DNA from: Maribacter aquimaris | GTDB lineage: Bacteria > Bacteroidota > Bacteroidia > Flavobacteriales > Flavobacteriaceae | Reading direction: 5' to 3' | DNA: 64,000 nucleotides | Assembly: GCF_014596745.1 (NCBI RefSeq) | Contig: NZ_JABTCF010000012.1 | Coordinates: 62,001 to 126,000 of the forward strand | Part shown: positions 35,541-43,591 of the stretch, piece after piece | How positions within the stretch are numbered: the stretch's first letter is position 1 | Layout of the letters: the number at the start of each line of letters is the position of its first letter | Position numbers and translations under genes: made by a program | Notes under the pieces: generated by a model | What the model saw: the letters and a program-made list of their open reading frames with translations, nothing else | Databases searched by the model: none | Told to the model about the DNA's origin: nothing

Positions 35541-38500
35541 ATGAAGTTTGCCGGATATAAAGGTTTGGATTTACCAAGAGTTGCAAAAGAAGAACTCCAG
35601 TACTGGAAGGAACACTCGATTTTTGAAAAGAGTATTTCCACCAGGGCGGGAAATCCCAGCTATGTATTTTATGAAGGCCCCCCTTCGGCAAATGGTATGC
35701 CGGGTATACATCATGTGATTGCCAGGACTATAAAGGATATCTTTCCCCGCTACAAGACCATGAAGGGTTTTCAGGTCAAACGAAAAGCTGGATGGGATAC
35801 CCATGGACTCCCTATTGAATTGGGTGTTGAAAAGGAATTGGGCATCACCAAGGAAGATATCGGGGTAAAGATATCCGTTGAAGATTATAATGCAGCCTGT
35901 AAAAAAGCTGTGATGCGATATACCGATGTTTGGAATGAAATGACCGAGCGTATTGGCTATTGGGTAGATATGGATGATCCCTATATCACTTATAAGTCCA
36001 AGTATATGGAGTCGGTTTGGTGGTTGTTAAAGCAGATCTACGACAAAGGATTGATTTATAAAGGGTACACCATACAGCCTTATTCGCCCAAAGCGGGAAC
36101 AGGGTTGAGTTCCCATGAATTGAATCAACCTGGTACGTATCAAGATACAACCGATACCACGGTTACTGCACAATTCAAAGTGTTGAAAGAAACGCTTCCA
36201 GAGGCTATCAAAGGAATTGAGGGGGATATCCACATGTTGGCGTGGACCACTACACCTTGGACACTTCCTTCGAATACGGCACTGACCGTCGGGGCCAAGA
36301 TCGAGTACGTTGTAGTGAAAACATTCAATCAATATACCTTTGAACCTATTCAAGTGGTGCTTGCCAAAAATCTTGTAGGCAAACAATTTAGTGGTAAGTT
36401 TTTCGAGTCAGGTGAGGAAAGTGATTTTTCAAACTATACAAGTGCAGATAAAAAAATCCCATACAAAATAATTGGAGAAACAGTAGTAGGTAAGGATTTG
36501 TTGGGAACCCGTTATGAACAATTGTTGCCCTATACCCTTCCTTATCAAAATCCGGAGAATGCCTTTAGGGTCATTATCGGTGATTTTGTTACAATCGAGG
36601 ATGGTACCGGTATAGTGCATACGGCACCTACTTTTGGGGCTGACGATGCCTTGGTAGCGAAACAGGCTACGCCAGAAGTACCACCGATGTTGGTTTTGGA
36701 TGACAATGGCAATCCCGTGCCCTTGGTCGATTTGCAGGGTAAGTTCAGGCCTGAGATGAAAGAGTTGGGAGGTAAATATGTCAAGAATGAATATTATGAT
36801 GACGGTACTGCACCTGAACGTTCGGTCGATGTTGAAATAGCAATTAGACTAAAGGAAGAGAACAAGGCTTTTAAAGTGGAAAAATATGTCCATAGCTATC
36901 CCAACTGTTGGCGTACGGATAAGCCTATATTATACTACCCATTGGATTCATGGTTTGTAAAGGTAACCGATGTTAAGGATCGTATGTTCGAACTTAACCA
37001 AACCATTAATTGGAAACCTAAGGCAACTGGCGAGGGCCGGTTTGGGAACTGGTTGGCCAATGCGAATGACTGGAACCTTTCCAGATCGCGATATTGGGGT
37101 ATTCCTTTACCTATTTGGCGTACAGAGGATGGTACTGAGGAAATGATCATAGGTTCGGTTGGGGAACTCAAGGCTGAAATGGCTAAAGCTGTTAAGGCGG
37201 GAGTTTTGGAAGCTGATATTTTTGACGGGTTTGTCGTTGGTGATATGAGTGAGGAGAATTATGAAAAGATAGACCTTCATAAGAATATTGTAGATCAAAT
37301 CACCTTGGTTTCCGCTTCGGGAAAACCCATGAAAAGGGAAAGTGATTTGATAGATGTATGGTTCGATAGTGGTTCAATGCCCTATGCCCAATGGCATTAT
37401 CCTTTTGAAAAAAAGGATTTGATCGATAAGGGCCAGACCTTTCCTGCGGATTTCATTGCGGAAGGTGTGGATCAAACCCGTGGGTGGTTTTATACCTTGC
37501 ACGCCATAGCAACAATGGTTTTTGACTCGGTGGCTTATAAGAATGTAGTATCCAACGGTTTGGTACTCGATAAGGAAGGCAAAAAGATGTCGAAACGATT
37601 GGGCAATGCTGTTGATCCCTTTGAAACTATGGATCTTCATGGGCCTGATGCCACAAGGTGGTATATGATTTCCAATGCCAATCCTTGGGATAATCTTAAG
37701 TTTGATATCGACGGTATCGTTGAGGTAAAACGAAAATTCTTCGGGACCCTTTATAATACGTATTCATTTTTTGCCTTATATGCGAACCTTGACGATTTTA
37801 AATATGCCGAGGATGACATTGCATTAAAGGAACGTCCAGAGATAGACCGTTGGATTCTGTCGGAATTGCACACCTTGATCAAGAAAGTCGATGAGGCCTA
37901 TGCGGATTATGAGCCTACCAAGGCAGCTCGTGCCATTTCTGATTATGTACAGGAAAACTTAAGTAATTGGTACGTTCGTTTATGTAGAAGACGCTTCTGG
38001 AAAGGGGAGTATGGGCAGGATAAGATTTCGGCCTACCAAACCTTGTATACCTGTTTGGTCACGGTAGCTAAATTATCGGCCCCGATAGCACCATTCTTTA
38101 TGGATCGCTTATATAAGGATATGGCAAATACGACCCATAAGGATGCTTTTGAAAGTGTGCATCTGTCGCGTTTTCCTGAGTATGATGACACTTTTGTAGA
38201 TAAAGAATTACAGAGCAAGATGGCTAAGGCCCAGACGATTTCGTCATTGGTGCTTTCGATACGCCAAAAAGAAAAAATAAAGGTTCGTCAACCCTTGCAG
38301 AAAATCATGATTCCGGTTCTGGATGATCAACAGCGACACGAAATCGAAGCTGTGGCCGACTTGATCATGTCGGAGGTCAATGTAAAGGAAATTGAATTAT
38401 TGGACGATGCATCCGGTATCCTTGTGAAGCAAATAAAACCAAATTTCAAGGTTCTAGGACCAAAATTCGGTAAGGATATGAAATTGATTGCACAGGAAGT

Positions 38501-38945
38501 AAGGGCTTTAGGACAGGAGGATATCCAAAAAATCGAACAAGAGGGCGAAATAACATTACAAATCAATAATAAAAGTATTAAATTACAGTTACAGGATGTA
38601 GAGATAACCTCCCAGGATATAGAAGGTTGGTTGGTTGCCAGTCAAGGCCCGCTTACAGTGGCTTTGGACGTAACCATCGACGAAAATCTTAAAAGGGAAG
38701 GTATTGCCCGTGAACTGGTAAATAGGATTCAAAATATCAGAAAAGAGTCCGGTTACGAAGTTACAGACAGAATTGACATAAGGATTTTGAGAGACGGCCT
38801 AGTAGAAAACGCGGTTGAGAGCAACCTTGATTATATTAAGACCGAAACATTAACAGCAGATCTTGTCTTTGAGGACACTTTGGAAAATGGCACGGCTATT
38901 GCTTTTGACCAAGTGAACACAAGATTGTTTATTGAAAAACACTAA
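35541..38945 (+). CDS. ileS: Isoleucyl-tRNA synthetase
   Basis: 1134-residue class I aminoacyl-tRNA synthetase joining Ile to tRNA-Ile. The nucleotide-binding HIGH-like site is in PPSANGMPGIHH (about residues 49-60) and the KMSKR loop in EGKKMSKRLGN (about 682-692); an editing domain lies between (WTTTPWTLPSNTAL). The extended C-terminal part, with no obvious four-Cys zinc site, fits the longer eukaryote-like IleS form found in Bacteroidota, often linked to lower mupirocin sensitivity (family knowledge, not tested). The dksA-like gene follows after two bases. Confidence 0.97.
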   Translation: MKFAGYKGLDLPRVAKEELQYWKEHSIFEKSISTRAGNPSYVFYEGPPSANGMPGIHHVIARTIKDIFPRYKTMKGFQVKRKAGWDTHGLPIELGVEKELGITKEDIGVKISVEDYNAACKKAVMRYTDVWNEMTERIGYWVDMDDPYITYKSKYMESVWWLLKQIYDKGLIYKGYTIQPYSPKAGTGLSSHELNQPGTYQDTTDTTVTAQFKVLKETLPEAIKGIEGDIHMLAWTTTPWTLPSNTALTVGAKIEYVVVKTFNQYTFEPIQVVLAKNLVGKQFSGKFFESGEESDFSNYTSADKKIPYKIIGETVVGKDLLGTRYEQLLPYTLPYQNPENAFRVIIGDFVTIEDGTGIVHTAPTFGADDALVAKQATPEVPPMLVLDDNGNPVPLVDLQGKFRPEMKELGGKYVKNEYYDDGTAPERSVDVEIAIRLKEENKAFKVEKYVHSYPNCWRTDKPILYYPLDSWFVKVTDVKDRMFELNQTINWKPKATGEGRFGNWLANANDWNLSRSRYWGIPLPIWRTEDGTEEMIIGSVGELKAEMAKAVKAGVLEADIFDGFVVGDMSEENYEKIDLHKNIVDQITLVSASGKPMKRESDLIDVWFDSGSMPYAQWHYPFEKKDLIDKGQTFPADFIAEGVDQTRGWFYTLHAIATMVFDSVAYKNVVSNGLVLDKEGKKMSKRLGNAVDPFETMDLHGPDATRWYMISNANPWDNLKFDIDGIVEVKRKFFGTLYNTYSFFALYANLDDFKYAEDDIALKERPEIDRWILSELHTLIKKVDEAYADYEPTKAARAISDYVQENLSNWYVRLCRRRFWKGEYGQDKISAYQTLYTCLVTVAKLSAPIAPFFMDRLYKDMANTTHKDAFESVHLSRFPEYDDTFVDKELQSKMAKAQTISSLVLSIRQKEKIKVRQPLQKIMIPVLDDQQRHEIEAVADLIMSEVNVKEIELLDDASGILVKQIKPNFKVLGPKFGKDMKLIAQEVRALGQEDIQKIEQEGEITLQINNKSIKLQLQDVEITSQDIEGWLVASQGPLTVALDVTIDENLKREGIARELVNRIQNIRKESGYEVTDRIDIRILRDGLVENAVESNLDYIKTETLTADLVFEDTLENGTAIAFDQVNTRLFIEKH

Positions 38946-38947
38946 TT

Positions 38948-39331
38948 ATGGCAGAAGATTTAAAAGTAAGATATTCCGATAAGGATTTGGCAGAATTCAA
39001 AGCTTTGATAGAGGAAAAGATTGTCAAAGCCAAAAGCGATTTGGAGTTGTTAAGGAGCTCCTATATGAACGATGGTAATAATGGCACCGATGACACCTCG
39101 CCTACATTCAAGGCTTTCGAGGAAGGTTCCCAGACCATGAGTAAGGAGGCAAATACGCAGTTGGCCATCCGTCAGGAGAAGTTCATTCGCGATTTGAAGA
39201 ATGCCTTGTTGCGCATAGAAAACAAAACCTATGGTATCTGTAGGGTAACGGGGAAATTGATCAATAAGGATCGATTGAAGTTGGTGCCCCATGCCACGCT
39301 GAGTATCGAGGCTAAAAATATGCAAAAATAA
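38948..39331 (+). CDS. TraR/DksA family protein with single-Cys zinc-finger remnant
   Basis: 127-residue RNA-polymerase-binding-type regulator. N-terminal coiled coil (residues about 10-90, with DKDLAEFKALIEEKIVKAK) and a C-terminal DksA-type segment YGICRVTGKLINKDRLKLVPHATLSIEAK. Where DksA has four zinc-binding Cys, only the first remains; this is usual for the Bacteroidota form, which folds without metal. It would bind the secondary channel of RNA polymerase and tune promoters. Start is two bases after ileS, and in Bacteroidota the gene regularly lies between ileS and lspA. Confidence 0.9.
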   Translation: MAEDLKVRYSDKDLAEFKALIEEKIVKAKSDLELLRSSYMNDGNNGTDDTSPTFKAFEEGSQTMSKEANTQLAIRQEKFIRDLKNALLRIENKTYGICRVTGKLINKDRLKLVPHATLSIEAKNMQK

Positions 39332-39335
39332 TACG

Positions 39336-39359
39336 AACGCCCTTTTGGGCGTTTTTTTT
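39336..39359 (+). terminator. Intrinsic terminator after the dksA-like gene
   Basis: AACGCCC (39336-39342) and GGGCGTT (39347-39353), loop TTTT, followed by eight T residues. It ends the ileS-dksA unit just before the start of the secreted-protein gene. Confidence 0.9.
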
Positions 39360-39362
39360 CGA

Positions 39363-39995
39363 ATGATTGGTAGATCCAGAAACATTTTTATTGTTTTTAT
39401 ACTGATGGGCATCACTGTGTTGAACGCCCAAAAGATAGTAAGGAAATCCGTTCTTGACCCAGAAACATCATTTCTGATAATAGATGCGGATAACTGCTTT
39501 AGAGTGGAGTTGGCAACCTCGGAATCAAAGGAGATTGTGGTAGAGGCACATATAGACGGCGAGTATCGTGATGATCTACTGGTCAAATTGGAGCATAATG
39601 GTCCTATCGTGGAACTAAGTGCTGGTTTTTACCCCGATTTTATTCAACCCAATGATAAATTAAGCGCCCATAAGGTAATTTCCATAGCACTCCAAGTACA
39701 AGTTCCAAAGAATATGAGGATTAGCATCTTGGGTACTGCTACCAATGTCTTTGCAAAAGGGACTTATGATCGTTTAAAGGTTGTTTTGGATGATGGAAAT
39801 TGTAATCTTGATTTGTTTTATGGTACTGCCAAAGTAATCACCCGTAGTGGGGATATCAACGTGAGAACAAAGTCCGCAATGTTTAAAACAAAGACCGGTT
39901 TTGGGAAAATTGAAAGTGATTCCATTCCTAAGGGGGAAGATTTTTATGATATAAGCACCACCACAGGCGATATACATTTAATGAAAATGGAATAA
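39363..39995 (+). CDS. Secreted beta-repeat protein, DUF4097/adhesin-like
   Basis: 210-residue protein beginning MIGRSRNIFIVF with a signal sequence ending VLNAQ. The rest is a series of short strands with repeating hydrophobic/Asp/Gly turns (ISILGTATNVFAKGTYDRLKVVLDDGNCNLDLFYGTAKVITRSGDINVRTKS), the pattern of DUF4097-like right-handed beta structures. No catalytic site. It begins just after the terminator of the ileS-dksA unit and just before lspA, which has its own promoter inside the gap. A TTG upstream at 39345 lies in the terminator stem and is rejected as start. Function unknown. Confidence 0.75.
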   Translation: MIGRSRNIFIVFILMGITVLNAQKIVRKSVLDPETSFLIIDADNCFRVELATSESKEIVVEAHIDGEYRDDLLVKLEHNGPIVELSAGFYPDFIQPNDKLSAHKVISIALQVQVPKNMRISILGTATNVFAKGTYDRLKVVLDDGNCNLDLFYGTAKVITRSGDINVRTKSAMFKTKTGFGKIESDSIPKGEDFYDISTTTGDIHLMKME

Positions 39996-40001
39996 TATAC
40001 C

Positions 40002-40009
40002 TATTTTTG
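40002..40009 (+). promoter_or_regulatory. Candidate -7 box for lspA
   Basis: TATTTTTG, exact TAnnTTTG, 19 bases before the lspA ATG, allowing lspA to be read independently of the upstream gene. Confidence 0.42.
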
Positions 40010-40028
40010 GCAACCTATATTTTATCCG

Positions 40029-40688
40029 ATGAATATTAAAAAATCCGTACTGATAATAATCTTGGTCCTGCTTGTTGACCAATTAAGTAAGATCTATATC
40101 AAAACACACTTCGTCCTAGGTGATTCTTATGTGGTTTTTGATTGGTTCAAAATCCATTTCATTGAAAATTCAGGAGCTGCATGGGGTGCAAAACTAAATG
40201 ATTTCTTACCGATTTCCGAGCACACCGCAAAACTGATATTGACGGTATTTCGACTATTTGCGGTTGCAGGTATCGGTTATTGGCTTTACGATAGTATCAA
40301 GAAACAATTTTCCGGAACCTTGGTTTTTGCGGTTTCGTTGATTTTTGCTGGAGCTTTGGGAAATATCATCGATTCTGTCTTTTATGGTATGCTCTTCAAT
40401 GAGAGTATTGGCCAAGTTGCGACGATATTCTCCGATGAACCTTACGGTGGATGGTTTTTTGGAAAGGTGGTAGACATGCTCTATTTTCCAATGATCGACA
40501 CCACGTGGCCGAATTGGATTCCTTATTTGGGGGGTAAAAGCTTTAGCTTTTTCGATCCGGTATTTAACATAGCGGATATGTCAATCAGTACGGGGGTTGG
40601 TATTCTATTGGTATTCAATAAGAAGGCGTTTGCACACAAAAAGGAAGACGATGCGATTGAAGAAAATCAGGATACTGGGAATGAATAG
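40029..40688 (+). CDS. lspA: Lipoprotein signal peptidase (signal peptidase II)
   Basis: 219-residue inner-membrane aspartyl protease that removes signals from prolipoproteins, of which this window encodes about nine. Four membrane segments; the conserved VDQLSK near the N-terminus, FIENSGAAWG, and the two catalytic Asp in GNIIDSVFYG and FNIADMSIS. Compared with E. coli LspA it carries an extra ~45-residue loop (MLFNESIGQVATIFSDEPYGG and following) between the Asp motifs, typical for Bacteroidota. Its 3' end overlaps the convergent cyclo-ligase gene by 22 bases. Confidence 0.95.
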   Translation: MNIKKSVLIIILVLLVDQLSKIYIKTHFVLGDSYVVFDWFKIHFIENSGAAWGAKLNDFLPISEHTAKLILTVFRLFAVAGIGYWLYDSIKKQFSGTLVFAVSLIFAGALGNIIDSVFYGMLFNESIGQVATIFSDEPYGGWFFGKVVDMLYFPMIDTTWPNWIPYLGGKSFSFFDPVFNIADMSISTGVGILLVFNKKAFAHKKEDDAIEENQDTGNE

Positions 40689-41233
40689 GTTTTTAATGGA
40701 GTGATACAGTAGTCCAAGGGGATATCATCTTCAAAAACATCCTCAATCTGTTGTTCTGCCTCAAATAAGGATAAACCGACTTTAATTACATCGGGCCTGC
40801 ATTGTTGTAAGAACCTATCATAATATCCCTTGCCATAACCCACCCTGTTCCCTTTTTTATCATAGGCAAGTAAGGGCATGAAAACTACATCGATTTTAGA
40901 AGGTTGTATGCCTATGCCATCAACGGGTTCAGGAACATTCCATTTATTTGGTTGAATTTTGGTGTTGTCGGTAAGTAAAAAATGGATTAATGTATCACCT
41001 TCCATCTTTGGAAGAACGACATGTTTGTCCCTTCCCTGTAAAATGGATAGTAAAAATTCGGTTTCGATTTCTTTTTTGCCAGGAATTGGCAAGAAAATGT
41101 GGTAAAACTCAAATTCCCAAATAGGGAGTTCTAAAGTTTTGTTTGCAATCAATAAACTCAAATCAGAAATTTTACCAGAAGGTATTTCATTTCTTAATTT
41201 GGAATAACACAATCGTAAATCTGACTTCATCAT
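40667..41233 (-). CDS. 5-formyltetrahydrofolate cyclo-ligase
   Basis: 188-residue cytoplasmic enzyme converting 5-formyl-THF to 5,10-methenyl-THF with ATP. The nucleotide-binding Lys/Arg region at the N-terminus (LRLCYSKLRNEI) and the diagnostic GYGKGYYDRFL motif near residue 135 are intact, with the closing IPLDYCITP. A second ATG one codon later is equally possible. A possible 28-codon membrane peptide is encoded 43 bases upstream on the same strand. Confidence 0.92.
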   Translation of the reverse strand: MMKSDLRLCYSKLRNEIPSGKISDLSLLIANKTLELPIWEFEFYHIFLPIPGKKEIETEFLLSILQGRDKHVVLPKMEGDTLIHFLLTDNTKIQPNKWNVPEPVDGIGIQPSKIDVVFMPLLAYDKKGNRVGYGKGYYDRFLQQCRPDVIKVGLSLFEAEQQIEDVFEDDIPLDYCITPLKTYSFPVS

Positions 41234-41276
41234 ATAAGAAGATCGAATATTTACGATTAAAGATAATAAGTCGTTT

Positions 41277-41363
41277 TTATTCTTTTGCAGCTACGGCAAT
41301 ATAAATTTTAAAAAACAACATTAATATCAAATAAGTACCGAGGGTTATAATATAATTGTCCAT
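41277..41363 (-). CDS. Candidate 28-aa membrane peptide
   Basis: Short minus-strand frame ATG-TAA giving a peptide that begins MDNYIITLGTYLILMLFF and ends KIYIAVAAKE: one central hydrophobic helix with a charged end, as in small membrane proteins. It lies between the cyclo-ligase gene and a large empty gap, with an A/T-rich upstream region but no exact -7 box. Codon content is unremarkable. Such frames can arise by chance in A/T-rich DNA, so confidence is low. Confidence 0.28.
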   Translation of the reverse strand: MDNYIITLGTYLILMLFFKIYIAVAAKE

Positions 41364-41782
41364 GCGAATTTTGATTTTGATACTTTAAATATAGGTAAAA
41401 AAATTATTAAAATCCTATTAAGTGCGCTTTTTTATCGATGAAATGCACTAATTGTGTCAAAATTTAACATTTTGATAAAGAATAGTCGTTGAACGACCAC
41501 CGAGGAATATATATAAGGGTGGTTATGAACAAGAAGAAAAACGAGGTACTTTTGTAAAGTGGAACTTTACGAATAAGGCTAAATATACCGAAAATAGCAA
41601 AGTGATGCCCTTTTGGGAATGCATTTTATTTTCTTGAGGTATTGTTTTCGGGAATAGACGTTGTACGGTCCATGGTTTTATTGTGTCGCGTAGTAGCGAA
41701 TAATATCGAAACACCTTTTATTTGATTGAAAAGCGTAGTAAATTAACGGATAACTTAGAATCTAATCCTCTTTCGAGCATCA
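41364..41782. other. Intergenic stretch upstream of uvrC
   Basis: About 420 bases with no supported gene. It contains two very small hairpins (GTCGT-TGA-ACGAC near 41487 and TCGC-GTAGTA-GCGA near 41687) with no T-runs. I see no RNA gene or repeat. It should include the uvrC promoter, which I could not locate with confidence. Confidence 0.4.
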
Positions 41783-43570
41783 ATGACCCAATTGCCCTTA
41801 AATATACAGATCAGCACATTGCCGAATAGTCCTGGGGTATATCAGTTCTTTGATGGGGAGGATAAGATTTTGTATGTAGGCAAGGCCAAAAACCTTAAGA
41901 AAAGGGTGTCTTCTTATTTCAACAAAAACCACGAATACGGAAAAACCCGTATTCTCGTAAAGAAGATCAAGAATATACGTCATATTGTGGTCTCCACGGA
42001 ATCGGATGCTTTACTGTTGGAGAATAATCTAATAAAAAAGTATAGGCCGCGATATAATGTACTGCTTAAGGATGATAAGTCCTATCCCTGGATCTGTATC
42101 AAAAAAGAACGTTTCCCGAGAATATTCACGACCCGTAGGATGATTAAGGATGGGTCAGAATATTTTGGTCCCTATACAAGTATGTATACGATCAAAACCT
42201 TGTTGGATTTGATTAAGAATATTTATCCCATTAGAACCTGCAATTACGATTTATCCGAAGCGAAGATCAGGGCTGGTAAATATAAGGTATGCCTTGAGTA
42301 TCATTTGGGGAATTGTCTAGGCCCATGTGAGGGTTTTCAAAGTAGTGTTGAATATGATAAACAGGTCAATGAGGTTCGCGATATATTGAAAGGTAATTTT
42401 AAATCCTCGTTACATTCTTTCAAAAACAAAATGAGGCTGCTTGCAGATGAAATGCGCTTTGAGGAAGCGCAGCAATTCAAGGACAAGATCGAGGTGCTTG
42501 AGAATTACCAGTCGAAAACGACCATCGTAAATCCGAAGATCAATAATGTTGATGTCTTTTCCATCATTACCGATGACGCTTTTGCCTACGTTAACTTTTT
42601 ACAATTGTCCCATGGCTCGATCATTAGGTCGCATACCATGGAAATCAAAAAGAAATTGGAAGAGAAGGACGAGGACTTGTTGCAATTGGCGATCTTTGAG
42701 CTACGGCAACGTTTCAATTCAGAATCCAAAGAGGTCTACCTCCCTTTTAAGGTGACTGTTGAACCCCATTTAAAAGTAACTATCCCCAAATTAGGGGATA
42801 AGCGCAAGATCTTGGATCTTTCTATACGGAATGCCAAATATTTTAGGCAGGAAAGATTCAATCAGATTAAGATCATGGATCCGGAACGCCATACGAAAAG
42901 GATCATGGCACAAATGAAAAAAGACTTGCGATTATCAAAAGAACCACGTCATATAGAATGCTTTGACAATAGTAATATACAGGGTAGTAATCCCGTAGCA
43001 GCCTGTGTGGTTTTCAAGAACGGAAAGCCTTCCAAAAAAGAGTATAGGCATTACAATATAAAGACGGTCGAAGGTCCTGATGATTTCGCTTCAATGGAGG
43101 AGGTCGTTTTCAGGCGTTATAAAAGATTGTTGAACGAAGAGCAACCTTTACCACAATTGATCGTCATAGATGGGGGTAAGGGGCAGTTGTCCTCTTCCTT
43201 AAAGAGTTTGGATCTTCTTGGGTTAAGGGGTAAAATTGCGATTGTAGGTATAGCCAAAAGATTGGAGGAAATTTATTTCCCTGGGGATTCCGTACCCTTG
43301 TATTTGGATAAAAAGTCCGAGAGCCTAAAGATTTTGCAACAACTCCGGAATGAGGCACACCGATTCGGAATTACCTTCCATCGGAATAAAAGAAGCAAGG
43401 CGGCCATAAATTCGGTTTTGGAAGGTATTGATGGGGTGGGTGAGAAAACAACGAGGGATCTACTGAAAAAATTCAAATCGGTGAAAAGGATCAAAGAAGC
43501 ATCACTCGAAGATCTATCCGCCGTGGTAGGAAACGCCAAGGCAAACAAGATTTATAAAACATTTCACTGA
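41783..43570 (+). CDS. uvrC: Excinuclease ABC subunit C
   Basis: 595-residue nuclease that makes both incisions in nucleotide excision repair. The GIY-YIG domain is at residues 14-95 (PGVYQFFDGEDKILYVGKAKNLKKR), the UVR/UvrB-binding helix pair at about 200-235 (RLLADEMRFEEAQQFKDKI), the RNase-H-like domain at about 375-520 (IECFDNSNIQGSNPVAACVVF, LIVIDGGKGQLSS) and the C-terminal helix-hairpin-helix pair (VLEGIDGVGEKTTRDLLKKF). All elements are intact and the length is normal. The patatin gene follows after 21 bases. Confidence 0.97.
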   Translation: MTQLPLNIQISTLPNSPGVYQFFDGEDKILYVGKAKNLKKRVSSYFNKNHEYGKTRILVKKIKNIRHIVVSTESDALLLENNLIKKYRPRYNVLLKDDKSYPWICIKKERFPRIFTTRRMIKDGSEYFGPYTSMYTIKTLLDLIKNIYPIRTCNYDLSEAKIRAGKYKVCLEYHLGNCLGPCEGFQSSVEYDKQVNEVRDILKGNFKSSLHSFKNKMRLLADEMRFEEAQQFKDKIEVLENYQSKTTIVNPKINNVDVFSIITDDAFAYVNFLQLSHGSIIRSHTMEIKKKLEEKDEDLLQLAIFELRQRFNSESKEVYLPFKVTVEPHLKVTIPKLGDKRKILDLSIRNAKYFRQERFNQIKIMDPERHTKRIMAQMKKDLRLSKEPRHIECFDNSNIQGSNPVAACVVFKNGKPSKKEYRHYNIKTVEGPDDFASMEEVVFRRYKRLLNEEQPLPQLIVIDGGKGQLSSSLKSLDLLGLRGKIAIVGIAKRLEEIYFPGDSVPLYLDKKSESLKILQQLRNEAHRFGITFHRNKRSKAAINSVLEGIDGVGEKTTRDLLKKFKSVKRIKEASLEDLSAVVGNAKANKIYKTFH

Positions 43571-43591
43571 AAATCACGACCTAGTATAGAT

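Noticed and set aside
39050-39586. 178-codon minus-strand frame over the dksA-like gene and its neighbour
   Set aside because: Crosses two genes and a terminator on the opposite strand; no recognisable features.
41523-41714. 63-codon minus-strand frame upstream of uvrC
   Set aside because: Low-quality translation without signal or domain; likely chance.
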